Source: Nodosilinea sp. BSH.14 (lineage in GTDB: Bacteria; Cyanobacteriota; Cyanobacteriia; Phormidesmidales; Phormidesmidaceae). Taken from it: a DNA stretch of 31,115 nucleotides. The notes under the pieces are model-generated. The model was given only the letters and a program-made list of their open reading frames with translations, was not told the origin of the DNA and searched no databases. The DNA is taken from contig JALQST010000002.1 of the NCBI GenBank assembly GCA_023264315.1, forward strand, positions 1 through 31,115, in the 5' to 3' direction. Positions 1 to 7,637 of this stretch are shown here, piece by piece. Numbering within the stretch: the stretch's first letter is position 1; each line of letters begins with the position of its first letter. A program made the translations under genes and the position numbers.

Positions 1-1
1 G

Positions 2-622
2 GGCGAGAAGACCAACCGGGGCAACGTCAACGGCCACATCATCCGCTGGCGGGAGGCGGGTAACAACCACACCGCCACCACCTTTACTTGGGATGTGTAT
101 CTGTTTGGGGCGCGTTCCACGGCGGATGCCAACGTCAACCTGTCTGGCCTCACCGACGAAAACGCCTTCTCCAGCCCCGATGGCCTATGGTTTAGCGAGG
201 TGGTGCCCGGTCTGCTGTGGGTGCAAACCGATGATGGCTACATGACCGACGCCACCAACTGCATGATGCTGGCGGCCCTGCCTGGTCGGGTGGGCGATGG
301 TGGCCCCAAGACCGTGCTGAATAAGTCCGTCCCCATCAACGGCGACGCCGATCAAGCCGTGCAAACCTACGTGGGTCAGACGGTCAGCCCGCTGGTGCTC
401 CGGCGCTTCCTGGTGGGGCCAAAGGATTGTGAAATCACCGGCATTGCCGAAAGCCCCGATGGCAAGGCGATTTTCGTCAACATCCAGCACCCCGGCGAAA
501 ATAGCACTTCTGCCACCGATCCTACCCAGTTCACCAGCCACTGGCCCGATGGCGGCAATGCCCGCCCCCGTTCCGCCACGGTGATCATCACCCGCAACGA
601 CGGTGGCACCATTGCCGTCTAG
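2..622 (+). CDS. phoX: PhoX-family phosphatase, C-terminal part (5' end outside window)
   Basis: The reading frame is open from base 2 to the TAG at 620-622, giving about 206 C-terminal residues; the start lies before the window. The text fits the PhoX/DUF839 family of large exported alkaline phosphatases, which bind calcium and iron: a GEKTNRGNVNGHIIRW segment at the beginning, then FSSPDGLWF, LLWVQTDDG and RRFLVGPKDCEITG, and near the end FVNIQHPGE, all typical of the conserved C-terminal half. Members act in the periplasm or outside and release phosphate from phosphoesters, usually under phosphate starvation. Any signal peptide and Pho box would be upstream and cannot be seen. A palindromic terminator follows about 50 bp after the stop. 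Family assignment is from recognised sequence, not a search. Confidence 0.85.
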   Translation, partial: GEKTNRGNVNGHIIRWREAGNNHTATTFTWDVYLFGARSTADANVNLSGLTDENAFSSPDGLWFSEVVPGLLWVQTDDGYMTDATNCMMLAALPGRVGDGGPKTVLNKSVPINGDADQAVQTYVGQTVSPLVLRRFLVGPKDCEITGIAESPDGKAIFVNIQHPGENSTSATDPTQFTSHWPDGGNARPRSATVIITRNDGGTIAV

Positions 623-672
623 GGGCATCCGATAACCACCCTGTCTGGGTTCTAAGCGTCCAGATAGAACAG

Positions 673-701
673 ATCCCAGGGTTCTTCAAGAATCCTGGGA
701 T
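673..701 (+). terminator. Palindromic intrinsic terminator after phoX (repeat family, copy A)
   Basis: The arms ATCCCAGG and CCTGGGAT, continued inward by GTTCTT and AAGAAT, form a near-perfect palindrome followed by TTTTT. One internal pair is G-U on the plus strand, which would be C-A in a minus-strand transcript. That favours a role in the plus-strand phoX transcript. The same 29-bp palindrome, differing at two positions, recurs at 20942-20970. Confidence 0.75.
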
Positions 702-761
702 TTTTATCTACGAATCTTTTCCATCCATACGGAACTGAAGGGGTACGGTAGGATCGGGAGG

Positions 762-2081
762 ATGTTGGGGAGGCCTGTTGTGTGCTACGTGTTGCCTGGG
801 GTGAGCCGTTGGTCTGGGAAAGGGCGTCAAGGGTGGAACCGGGGGCGCTGCCTGGGGCCGGTGGCCGTGGGGCTGCTGGTGTGGGGCGGCTGGGTGAGTT
901 CCATCTCCCTAGGGCCTCTGTCGGTGGGGGCTCCGGCCCAGGCCCAGGTGTTGTTGCCCGTGGTCAGGGATGGCTTCTTGGCCGATCCCCTGGCGGATCG
1001 TCCCCGTGACCCCCTGCTGCCCACCCCCGTGGTGGATCGGCCCCTCAGCCCCCTAGAGCAATGGGCCTTGGAGCAGGCTTTGGACGATCTGGCCCAGGAG
1101 GCGGACGCCCTGGCAACGGCTAATCAGCCCGAGGCCGCCAGGGCACTTTGGCTGCGGGAGATACGGCTGCGGCGGGTCTTGGGTCTGGATGCGGAACTGA
1201 CGGCCATCGAGCGTGTGGCCCAAAATCTGAGGGATGGGAACGCCACCCCAGAATTACAATTGCTGGCGATGCGGCTGGATCGTATTACCCCCAGTCTGGA
1301 TCCGAACCAAGAAAGCGACCGTCGCTATGTACAAACCCTGGCGACCCTCTACACCACCCTGGGCCGGGTAGAATCCGCCGCTGCCCTGCGCCGTACCTTG
1401 GCCGATGTGGCCTTGGAGCAGGGCGACATCCGCGAGGCCCAGGCTCAATTGGAACCGCTGGCGGTGATCTATGCCGACTGGTTTTATTTCCCAGAGGCAG
1501 CGGCCACCTACGGCGAACTGGTGGCCCTCACCCAGGGGGAGGACGAGATTCGGTTTCTGGTGGGGCAGATTGACGCCCTAACCCAGGCCCAACAGTGGGA
1601 AGCCGCCCTGGTGGCCCAGCAACACCTGCTCAACCGCTATCGAGAGGATCCCACCCGCTGGGTTCTGATGGCCGAGCTTCAGTATGCCATGGCCCAAAAC
1701 CACCAGCGGCTGGGGGATGGGCTCCAGGCCACACGCCATTATCAGGTGGCCTATACCAATGCCATCGCGGGCGACCAGCTTGACATTGCCGCCCAAGTTC
1801 TACGCGCCTTGGCCGATCTCTATGGCCAGCTCGCCCTGTGGCCCGACGTGGACTATCTCTATCAACAACTGCTGGCGGTGGAGCGGCAAGCCCTGGATGC
1901 CTATGGTTTGATGGAAACCCTAGATCAACTGGGCCAACTCTACGAACAGACCGGCAACCCTGGGGGAGCCCTCCAGGCCTACACCGAAGCCCTGGCCTTG
2001 GCCCACCAACTGCACTACCGCCAAGACTACTTTCTGGCGCAAATTCAACGCCTCAGTGCCCCCGCTGAGTCCCAGCTTTAG
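762..2081 (+). CDS. Exported TPR-repeat protein, function unknown
   Basis: This is a 439-residue protein. After a basic N-terminus, a hydrophobic stretch at about residues 31-55 ends in APAQAQ, which looks like a signal peptide cleaved before VLLPV. The rest is helical with repeated alanine/leucine-rich 34-residue-like units (for example around AAALRRTLADVALEQGDIREAQ and the C-terminal GGALQAYTEALALA), typical of tetratricopeptide repeats used for protein-protein contact. The ATG at 762 directly abuts GGGAGG, which is too close for a good ribosome site, so a slightly later start (for example GTG at 801) is possible. No catalytic motif was seen. It is probably periplasmic. The specific role is unknown and nothing ties it to its neighbours. 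Confidence 0.8.
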   Translation: MLGRPVVCYVLPGVSRWSGKGRQGWNRGRCLGPVAVGLLVWGGWVSSISLGPLSVGAPAQAQVLLPVVRDGFLADPLADRPRDPLLPTPVVDRPLSPLEQWALEQALDDLAQEADALATANQPEAARALWLREIRLRRVLGLDAELTAIERVAQNLRDGNATPELQLLAMRLDRITPSLDPNQESDRRYVQTLATLYTTLGRVESAAALRRTLADVALEQGDIREAQAQLEPLAVIYADWFYFPEAAATYGELVALTQGEDEIRFLVGQIDALTQAQQWEAALVAQQHLLNRYREDPTRWVLMAELQYAMAQNHQRLGDGLQATRHYQVAYTNAIAGDQLDIAAQVLRALADLYGQLALWPDVDYLYQQLLAVERQALDAYGLMETLDQLGQLYEQTGNPGGALQAYTEALALAHQLHYRQDYFLAQIQRLSAPAESQL

Positions 2082-2152
2082 TCCCAGCCCTAGCCTTGAA
2101 TCCGCCGCGACGGGGGCTGATGTTCTCCCCACGAGGCCCCTGGATTCAGCCC

Positions 2153-2740
2153 CTAGGGCAAGGCATACACCGCCTGTCGTTGCAGGTGAAACGGCCCCAT
2201 GGCTGGCCCCCAGGTGGTTTTGCCAGTGCTGGGGTCTACCCCGTGGTCATAGACCTTGAGATCCACCGACGCCCCCGCCACGGCCAGGTCAAATCCGAGG
2301 GCGATGTAGCTGGTTTGGCCCTGGTAGGCAATCTCACAGAGGCTATCAGCGGGCATCCGGGCCGTGTATTGCTGGCCGTCCCCGGTGATGGCGAGGCCAC
2401 AGGTGGGCAAATCCACCAGATCCGCCCGGGTCAGTCTTTCTAGGCGATCTGGCTCGGTGCCGCTGCCCCGCCAAGCCTGGGGATTGGCCAAGCCATAATA
2501 TTGGCCCCAAACGCGTTCCCCCTGCTGGGTTAGGTGCAAGACGCGCTGACGATAGGGCGGTGCCCCGGAGGCCACGCTGATTTGCTCGATGAAGAAGCTG
2601 TAGCCCTCGCCGAACACCGCTGGCGGCAGGGGCCGATTCCAGACCCGCAAATGCAGATACCAAATCGGTTCCGCTAGGGATTGGGCCTTGTTGTCAAATT
2701 CTCCGGCGAGGGCGGCGGCGAGGTGGGGGAGGGTGGGCAT
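2153..2740 (-). CDS. CpcT/CpeT-family phycobiliprotein chromophore lyase or chaperone
   Basis: The 195-residue form begins at the ATG at 2738-2740 (MPTLPHLAAALAGEFDN). An upstream in-frame ATG at 2845 would add 35 residues encoded by a GGGGAGT tandem repeat, so the shorter start is preferred and matches the usual family length of about 200. Family hallmarks are the N-terminal GEFDNKAQ, the YLHLRVWNRPLP segment, FFIEQ, PYRQRVLHL and the C-terminal WGPAMGPFHL. CpcT/CpeT proteins attach phycobilins to, or escort, phycobiliprotein beta subunits in the cytoplasm during phycobilisome assembly. Which bilin and subunit cannot be told from this sequence, and no phycobiliprotein gene is nearby. Confidence 0.8.
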   Translation of the reverse strand: MPTLPHLAAALAGEFDNKAQSLAEPIWYLHLRVWNRPLPPAVFGEGYSFFIEQISVASGAPPYRQRVLHLTQQGERVWGQYYGLANPQAWRGSGTEPDRLERLTRADLVDLPTCGLAITGDGQQYTARMPADSLCEIAYQGQTSYIALGFDLAVAGASVDLKVYDHGVDPSTGKTTWGPAMGPFHLQRQAVYALP

Positions 2741-2750
2741 GGGGGAAGTC

Positions 2751-2798
2751 GGGAGTGGGGAGTGGGGAGTGGGGAGTGGGGAGTGGGGAGTGGGGAGT
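2751..2798. repeat. Heptanucleotide tandem repeat (GGGGAGT), STRR-like
   Basis: A partial unit is followed by six exact GGGGAGT copies (2757-2798). Seven-base tandem repeats of this G-rich type are known from cyanobacteria as STRR sequences. It lies just upstream of the chosen start of the CpeT-like gene and would be translated only if the longer start were used. Confidence 0.9.
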
Positions 2799-2805
2799 CG
2801 GAACC

Positions 2806-2828
2806 GTAGGGGCGAGGTCTCCTCGCCC
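2806..2828. repeat. GTAGGGGC hairpin repeat, copy 1
   Basis: GTAG is followed by an 8-bp perfect stem GGGCGAGG/CCTCGCCC with loop TCT, then CCATCC. It is one of four dispersed copies in the window (also 3799, 19767 and 28940). Together with the tandem repeat next to it, it fills most of the space between the CpeT-like gene and DUF202. Confidence 0.8.
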
Positions 2829-2851
2829 ATCCATGCCGGGGCCATCCAACC

Positions 2852-3241
2852 TTAGGTAATCAGGGGACTCATGAGGATGCCGAGGAAGGCGATGCCCCCT
2901 AACCCCGTGAGGACGTAGGCCACAATCAGGGACGGGGACTGGCGAGATTGGTAGACCAGATCGTTGCGCTGAATGCGTTTAAGTTGGCGCTGATGGTCAA
3001 GGGCGGCAAACAGCATGGCAAAGGTGCCCAGGGCCACAAAGGAGAGACCCAAAATGCGCGACAGCCGCAGGGGGTTGACGGCATCGCCTAGGGCTTGGTG
3101 GATGGCGGCGACGATGCGCTCAATCCCAAAACCAAAGCCAATCAGGGCCAGAGCGGTGCGAATCCAGGCCATGAGCGTGCGTTCGGCGGCGGCACGGTTA
3201 CGTTCTTTAGCGAGTTCGGTGGCGGGATTGAGTTCGGTCAT
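2852..3241 (-). CDS. DUF202 (YidH-like) small membrane protein, copy A
   Basis: This is a 129-residue protein with the DUF202 signature near its N-terminus (LAKERNRAAAERTLMAWIRTALALIGFGFG, residues about 9-38). A second hydrophobic helix lies at about 66-84 and a third at the C-terminus (IVAYVLTGLGGIAFLGILM). The order of a basic N-terminal helix followed by three membrane segments is typical of this family, whose function is not established. It is divergent from DUF202 copy B, with which it shares the ELAKERNRAAAERT text almost exactly, so the two are probably local duplicates. The shared upstream region carries a TTTGAAC tandem repeat. Confidence 0.85.
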   Translation of the reverse strand: MTELNPATELAKERNRAAAERTLMAWIRTALALIGFGFGIERIVAAIHQALGDAVNPLRLSRILGLSFVALGTFAMLFAALDHQRQLKRIQRNDLVYQSRQSPSLIVAYVLTGLGGIAFLGILMSPLIT

Positions 3242-3273
3242 CGGGGTAATGTGGACGAAGGGATAAGAGTGTT

Positions 3274-3301
3274 TTTGAACTTTGAACTTTGAACTTTGAA
3301 T
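3274..3301. repeat. Heptanucleotide tandem repeat (TTTGAAC), STRR-like
   Basis: Three exact TTTGAAC units are followed by one TTTGAAT. They lie between the divergent DUF202 copies A and B. The unit differs from the GGGGAGT repeat 500 bp away but has the same 7-bp period. Confidence 0.9.
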
Positions 3302-3374
3302 TTTAGATCGTTAAAAATTAGGCTATTCTCAAAACAACGCAACATATCCTCACGGGTAAGGGAGAACGGGGGCG

Positions 3375-3779
3375 ATGACCGATGCGACACCACAAAAACC
3401 CATTAATACCACCAATGAGCTAGCCAAGGAGCGTAACCGGGCGGCGGCGGAACGGACAATCAACGCCTGGTTGGGAATTTGTCTGAGTTTAATCGGTTTT
3501 GGTGTGGCCTTTGACCAAATTTTTCTCAGCTTAAGACAGCGCTTTCCTGAGACCAGTCCATCTATTACAAGGGAGGCCGCTACGCTGATTGGCATGGGCT
3601 TTGTAGAGGTAGGACTGGTTTTATTAGGTGTAGGGCTAGTACAACATCGGTTGGCCATTAAAAGCATTGAGCACCCCAATTATGTAATGCTATCGACAAG
3701 AAAGCTAAATCGTATCGTCGTTGTTGGCATTGTGATTCTTGGTATCGCTGGATTTTTTGCCACCTTATTTTTGATTTAG
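3375..3779 (+). CDS. DUF202 (YidH-like) small membrane protein, copy B
   Basis: This is a 134-residue protein whose ATG at 3375 follows a plausible ribosome site (GGGAGAAC). Residues about 14-42 carry the family signature (ELAKERNRAAAERTINAW, then LSLIGFGVAF). Further hydrophobic helices lie at about 70-93 and 110-134, giving three membrane segments. It is the only plus-strand gene in this block and is AT-richer than its neighbours. It is isolated from the minus-strand cluster of copy C, so it may have moved or been duplicated separately. Function is unknown beyond inner-membrane location. Confidence 0.85.
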   Translation: MTDATPQKPINTTNELAKERNRAAAERTINAWLGICLSLIGFGVAFDQIFLSLRQRFPETSPSITREAATLIGMGFVEVGLVLLGVGLVQHRLAIKSIEHPNYVMLSTRKLNRIVVVGIVILGIAGFFATLFLI

Positions 3780-3798
3780 AGCATCCTTAATTGAGGCT

Positions 3799-3822
3799 GT
3801 AGGGGCGTGGCTCCTCGCCCAC
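3799..3822. repeat. GTAGGGGC hairpin repeat, copy 2
   Basis: GTAG is followed by GGGCGTGG and CCTCGCCC, which pair except for one T-T mismatch. It sits between the convergent ends of DUF202 copies B and C, where it could help terminate transcription, although no T-tract follows. Confidence 0.75.
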
Positions 3823-3828
3823 TATCCT

Positions 3829-4218
3829 TCATACCCATAGCTGAAACCCCAACCAGAAGAACGCCAGAATACCGACGATAAGCACCAAAATCCCCGTCGT
3901 AGCTCCTAGGGGCCAACGGGGAGTATAGAGATACACAGGAGCTTTTAGGCGTTGCATTTCACCCTGGTGATCGCGGATGGCAAAGACCAACGTAACGACC
4001 CCTAGGCCCACTAACTCAAGGCTGAGAAAATAGGCCCAGGCATCAATAAAACGCCCCCCCGGAGCAATGGCGCTAACCACTTGATCGACCCCAACCCCAA
4101 CCCCAATTAGGGTAAGGCTACTGCGGGCAAAGGATAGCAGAGATCGATCCGCTGCTAGATGATTGCGCTCGCGGGCGAGTTCGTCTTGGGGGTTAAAGTC
4201 TGGGGTGGAATGGGTCAT
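3829..4218 (-). CDS. DUF202 (YidH-like) small membrane protein, copy C
   Basis: This 129-residue protein is the last gene of a five-gene minus-strand run. The signature is present (DELARERNHLAADRSLLSFARSSLTLIGVGVGVDQ, residues about 11-46) but more diverged than in copies A and B. Two more membrane helices follow at about 60-81 and 105-127 (ATTGILVLIVGILAFFWLGF). Its ATG overlaps the TGA of the DUF1622 gene by four bases (4215-4218), so the two are probably translationally coupled and may act together in the membrane. The molecular role of the family is not known. Confidence 0.85.
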   Translation of the reverse strand: MTHSTPDFNPQDELARERNHLAADRSLLSFARSSLTLIGVGVGVDQVVSAIAPGGRFIDAWAYFLSLELVGLGVVTLVFAIRDHQGEMQRLKAPVYLYTPRWPLGATTGILVLIVGILAFFWLGFQLWV

Positions 4219-4676
4219 GGCTGGGAGGAAGGAGGGTGAGCGTTATCTTGAGGAATTTCCATAAAATCTAAGGGACTATCCAACATATACAGGGGAGGAT
4301 AGCGGTGGGTGATGGCTTTTTCTCGAAATTCTAGCTGGGCTTCTATCTCCTTGTTCAAAAAGTAGTTCAAAAAGGTGCGGATGACGGCAATCACGGAAAG
4401 GCGAATCAGGGCTTCGTTAGTAGGGGTAATGGCTGTACTCAAAATATCAGCCCCTAGTTGGAACTCTAAAGCTAGAGCCAGCCAAAGGCCAAATTTTAGC
4501 CGAATTTGAATAAACGGAAGCATCACTCGATGGCGGTGCTTGAGGATTTTTATGGCTAATCGAGCGGTGACAATGATCCCCACAAAAATGCAGATTACTC
4601 CTAGGGCTTCTAGGATCACTTCGCCCAGGGTAGCCAGATGAAAGGAGAAGTTTTCGATTAACTCTAACCAAGACAT
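4215..4676 (-). CDS. DUF1622 family membrane protein
   Basis: This 153-residue protein matches DUF1622 in layout. An N-terminal helix at about 15-41 (ATLGEVILEALGVICIFVGIIVTARLAIK) is followed by a basic loop, a second helix around LKFGLWLALALEFQLGADIL and the RTFLNYFLNKEIE segment characteristic of the family. The C-terminus is polar. Three bases separate its ATG from the stop of the MFS gene, and its own stop overlaps the start of DUF202 copy C. Membership of one transcript is therefore likely. Function is unknown; pairing with DUF202 and Yqha-type genes suggests a membrane complex or stress role, which is inference. Confidence 0.8.
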   Translation of the reverse strand: MSWLELIENFSFHLATLGEVILEALGVICIFVGIIVTARLAIKILKHRHRVMLPFIQIRLKFGLWLALALEFQLGADILSTAITPTNEALIRLSVIAVIRTFLNYFLNKEIEAQLEFREKAITHRYPPLYMLDSPLDFMEIPQDNAHPPSSQP

Positions 4677-4679
4677 CGA

Positions 4680-6167
4680 CTAATCTCCTTGGGGGGACAA
4701 AGGGCGGGATTGAGCGGATAGTACGGCGGATTGGGATCGCTCCCAGTCCTGCACCGCTTCCAGGGATTGGCCCGTGGTTTCGATGCGGACGCGATGGGTA
4801 ATCAACGCCGCCAGGACACAGATTATCGCTAACCCGACTAACAAGGGTGGAATACCCCAGGACTTCGTAAAAATCGGCAACACAAAAGTACCCAACACCG
4901 CCCCTGCCTTGGCAAAGGAGGCCGCAAATCCGGCTCCGGTGGCCCGTAGATGGGTGGGAAAGACCTCCCCCGACAGCAGAAAGGTGGTGGCGTTGGGGCC
5001 AGCGTTCATCATTAGGTTAAATACCAAAAATCCCGTGAGTACTAGCCCCGTTTCGGCCCCGCTGCCCGTAGTCACTAGGCCGGAGGTCGCCAACAGCAGC
5101 AGTCCAACCGCCATACCGATAAAGCCGAGGATTTGTAGGCGCATGCGTCCCCAGCGCTCCACCAGCACCACGGCGCAGAGGAAGCCGACGATCAAAAACA
5201 CATCCACCAAAGCCGCTCCCTGGGCCGATTTGATTTCTCGCACCAAAAAGTTCGTTTCTGTGGAGAGGGCCAGCCTGGCGATGATCACCGGGGTAAAGAT
5301 GCCGATGCCGTAGGTGGCGATGTCTTGCAAAAACCAGGGCAGGGAGGCCAGTAGAGTACTGCGGCGATGGGTGGGCGTAAACAGCTTGGTCAGGGCGACG
5401 GGTTCGGTTTCCGGGGGCGGTTCCTCCTCGGCGGTGATGACGATGGCTTCGCCCAAAAGCTGGCTGGCGGCCTCGGAAGCTTCGGCATACTCGCCTCGGC
5501 TGATGTGGTAGCGGGGGCTTTCTAGTTGGACGGTTAGCCGCACCGCCGCCACAATCACCGCCAAAACCACGCCCACGCCCAGCATCCAGCGCCACGCATA
5601 CTGCACCGCCATGGGTTCCGGGTCGGGGTAGATCGCCTGAAATAGCGTGATCACCCCCACCCCAGTCAGCGCCCCTAGCATGGCCCCCACCGCCTGAAAG
5701 GTGAAGGCTCCAATCACCAAGCGCCCCCGGTAGCGGGCGGGCACGTTTTCGGTGATGTAAGCAACGCTGATGGGGTAGTCGGCCCCGATGGCCACCCCCA
5801 CCAAAAAGCGAAAGGCAATCAGCGAAGCGGCATTCCAGGCTAGGGCTGTTCCCGCTGTGGCCACCACAAACAGCACCACATCCACGATCAGCATCGGCTT
5901 GCGGCCCACCTTATCGGTGATTGGCCCTAGGGTAATCGACCCCACCAGGGAACCCACCACTGCCGCCGTGGCCACCGCCCCCACGGTGATGGCATCTAGG
6001 CCAAAATCCCGCTTGAGGAAGGGCAGGGCGACGCCGATGACAAAAAAGTCGAAGCCATCCAGGGCAATCAGCCCCGCCGACAGCAGCCAGAGCAACCCCA
6101 TGGCCCGGGTGAGGCCCGCGTTGTCCAAGCGTTGCTCAAAGGATTGGGAAGCTACCGTTGCCGTCAT
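4680..6167 (-). CDS. MFS transporter (metabolite:proton symporter type)
   Basis: This 495-residue protein has about twelve hydrophobic segments. Helix 1 contains LDGFDFFVIGVALPF. The loop between helices 2 and 3 carries the MFS signature GPITDKVGRK (residues 81-90), followed by RFLVGVAIGADYPISVAYITE and PARYRGR, which resemble the phosphate or organic-acid proton symporters. A second signature-like loop (VERWGRMRLQ) begins the C-terminal half. The substrate cannot be deduced. Given the arylsulfatase upstream, an organic anion or desulfated product is an inference. Its ATG overlaps the YqhA stop by four bases (6164-6167), placing it in the membrane-protein operon. Confidence 0.88.
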   Translation of the reverse strand: MTATVASQSFEQRLDNAGLTRAMGLLWLLSAGLIALDGFDFFVIGVALPFLKRDFGLDAITVGAVATAAVVGSLVGSITLGPITDKVGRKPMLIVDVVLFVVATAGTALAWNAASLIAFRFLVGVAIGADYPISVAYITENVPARYRGRLVIGAFTFQAVGAMLGALTGVGVITLFQAIYPDPEPMAVQYAWRWMLGVGVVLAVIVAAVRLTVQLESPRYHISRGEYAEASEAASQLLGEAIVITAEEEPPPETEPVALTKLFTPTHRRSTLLASLPWFLQDIATYGIGIFTPVIIARLALSTETNFLVREIKSAQGAALVDVFLIVGFLCAVVLVERWGRMRLQILGFIGMAVGLLLLATSGLVTTGSGAETGLVLTGFLVFNLMMNAGPNATTFLLSGEVFPTHLRATGAGFAASFAKAGAVLGTFVLPIFTKSWGIPPLLVGLAIICVLAALITHRVRIETTGQSLEAVQDWERSQSAVLSAQSRPLSPQGD

Positions 6168-6745
6168 TCCTCGGCCCCCTTAGATTCCTTAGCCTTAGCC
6201 CCCTCGGCCCCTTCAAATTGCAGCAGGCGAGTACTGGCGGCGAGGGCCAAAATGGATAGAGGAATCACCAAATACGTCCACTCTAGCCCCCGAAACGAGA
6301 GCCGTTCTAGCAATCCTTTAACAAAGATCACCGTTAACAGTACAATCAGCACCTCCATCAAGGTTTTCTTGAGGGTACTAATTCCTCCTAGCCTTGACCA
6401 AGTACCTACATCAGAGTCAGAACTACCAAGCTGAATAAAGAGCGAATAAATCCCGTAGGCAAAGTATAAAAAAGCCAGTCCTACCAGAAATTCATCTAGA
6501 CATTCCAATAGCTCAATGGTGGCCAGTTCTGTGGGAGAAATGCGGCTCCCTTCGATGACCGATTCCTCAGCATTGATGGCCAGCATCACCGCTTTTAGGG
6601 TATTGACGGTACCAATTCCAAACATCAGCAACGCCCCAATCAGGGACGATACCACCGCCAGTACGCTCATAAAACGAGTCCAGCGAATGGCCATGACCAA
6701 GCGAGGCATGGGAACAGCGGTTTTGGAGGAAGGGGAATCGGTCAT
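6164..6745 (-). CDS. yqhA: YqhA family (UPF0114) membrane protein
   Basis: This is a 193-residue protein. A first helix lies at about 28-48 after RWTRFMSVLAVVSSLIGALLMFGIG, a second around FLVGLAFLYFAYGIYSLFI, and two near the C-terminus (LMEVLIVLLTVIFVKGLLE and YLVIPLSILALAASTRLL). The ELLECLDEFLVG and LGGISTLKKTLMEV segments are the conserved UPF0114 text. The family is widespread and of uncertain function; some members have been proposed to take part in solute uptake. The gene overlaps the MFS gene by ATGA and lies 16 bp after the preceding membrane protein, so co-transcription is likely. Confidence 0.85.
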   Translation of the reverse strand: MTDSPSSKTAVPMPRLVMAIRWTRFMSVLAVVSSLIGALLMFGIGTVNTLKAVMLAINAEESVIEGSRISPTELATIELLECLDEFLVGLAFLYFAYGIYSLFIQLGSSDSDVGTWSRLGGISTLKKTLMEVLIVLLTVIFVKGLLERLSFRGLEWTYLVIPLSILALAASTRLLQFEGAEGAKAKESKGAEE

Positions 6746-6761
6746 GAAGATAAGGTTTGTT

Positions 6762-7445
6762 CTAACCCTGGGGCAAATTTTCGGGGTGGTGGGTGTAGCT
6801 TTTCGTCAGAATATGGAGGCTGACCAGCAGCACCCACAAAGGGAACAGCAGCATGACCCAGCCCAAACTGTTGATGTAGCCAATTCTAAGCAGCATGATG
6901 GCGGCAAACCCAAAGCCCAAAAAGGCTGTCCAGCGGGGAATCACCCCCGTTCGCAGAAATAGGGTGGAGCTAGAAATCATAAACACCCCGGCCATGCGAA
7001 TGCTGTAGGTGCTGAGGGTTTCACGGGCGATAATGCGGCCTAGGTCGTAGACAGCGGGCAGATCGGATTCGGGGAGGCGGGTGGTGAGCAAAATCAGGCT
7101 ACCGGTTACCGCTGAACTCACAAACAGCATGGCCACAAACAGCAGACCGCTGCCCAAAAACACCGTGGCAAAAAATTGGTCTTCCCGCTCCCCCAGCACG
7201 TCGCGCACCACCCCCATAAACCACAGGAAGGCAATGCCAGCAAAGGGTACCAGGTTCAGGGCCAGCAGCACGGCGGGCGTTTGGCTGAATAGTCCGCTCT
7301 CATTGTCTAGGGGAGTGGGTGGGGTGGCCAGCAAGATCAGAACCGAACTGATGATGAGCAACACCGAGAACAAAATGCCCGCGATGGCGGCAGCCTTGGG
7401 GGCTCTGAGGCGAGATCGGGGGGGAAGCGGGGTATCTGAGGTCAT
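6762..7445 (-). CDS. Six-helix membrane protein of unknown family
   Basis: This is a 227-residue protein with about six hydrophobic segments: near residues 17-41, 58-78, 92-115, 150-165, 172-190 and 195-212. Both ends are polar. No motif was recognised. The loop sequence PPTPLDNESGLFSQTPAVLLALNLVPFAGIAFLWFMGVVRD suggests a family of small integral proteins annotated only as hypothetical. It is the first gene of the five-gene minus-strand run (16 bp before yqhA) and lies 192 bp downstream of sulfatase 1. That gap contains a two-hairpin repeat element, so the run may have its own promoter or be read from the sulfatase. Confidence 0.75.
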   Translation of the reverse strand: MTSDTPLPPRSRLRAPKAAAIAGILFSVLLIISSVLILLATPPTPLDNESGLFSQTPAVLLALNLVPFAGIAFLWFMGVVRDVLGEREDQFFATVFLGSGLLFVAMLFVSSAVTGSLILLTTRLPESDLPAVYDLGRIIARETLSTYSIRMAGVFMISSSTLFLRTGVIPRWTAFLGFGFAAIMLLRIGYINSLGWVMLLFPLWVLLVSLHILTKSYTHHPENLPQG

Positions 7446-7496
7446 GGGGGGGAGCGTCGGGGTAAATGGCCATTATGGGTAGCCAAGATCCTAGGA

Positions 7497-7617
7497 TCAG
7501 TAGATCGCGCAGTCCCTGAACCCCTCACCCCCAGCCCCTCTCCCACCTGGGAGAGGGGAGCCGGAAAGTCCTTCAAAGTCCCTCTCCCAACATGGGAGAG
7601 GGATTTAGGGTGAGGGC
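7497..7617. mobile_element. Two-hairpin MITE-like element, copy 1 (one end missing)
   Basis: One end begins TCAGTAGATC (7497-7506). Two palindromes follow, CCCCTCTCCCA/TGGGAGAGGGG type and CCCTCTCCCA/TGGGAGAGGG type, and the copy runs to about 7617. The body is the reverse complement of 18381-18472 at roughly 85% identity by eye. The second end, TTGTGATCTACTGA in the other copy, is not seen here, so this copy seems truncated next to the stop of sulfatase 1. Confidence 0.75.
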
Positions 7618-7637
7618 TGCAAAAGTGGGATGTACCC

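Noticed and set aside
2741..2845. Longer start for the CpeT-like gene
   Set aside because: The extra residues are encoded by the GGGGAGT tandem repeat and the hairpin repeat, and family length fits the start at 2740.
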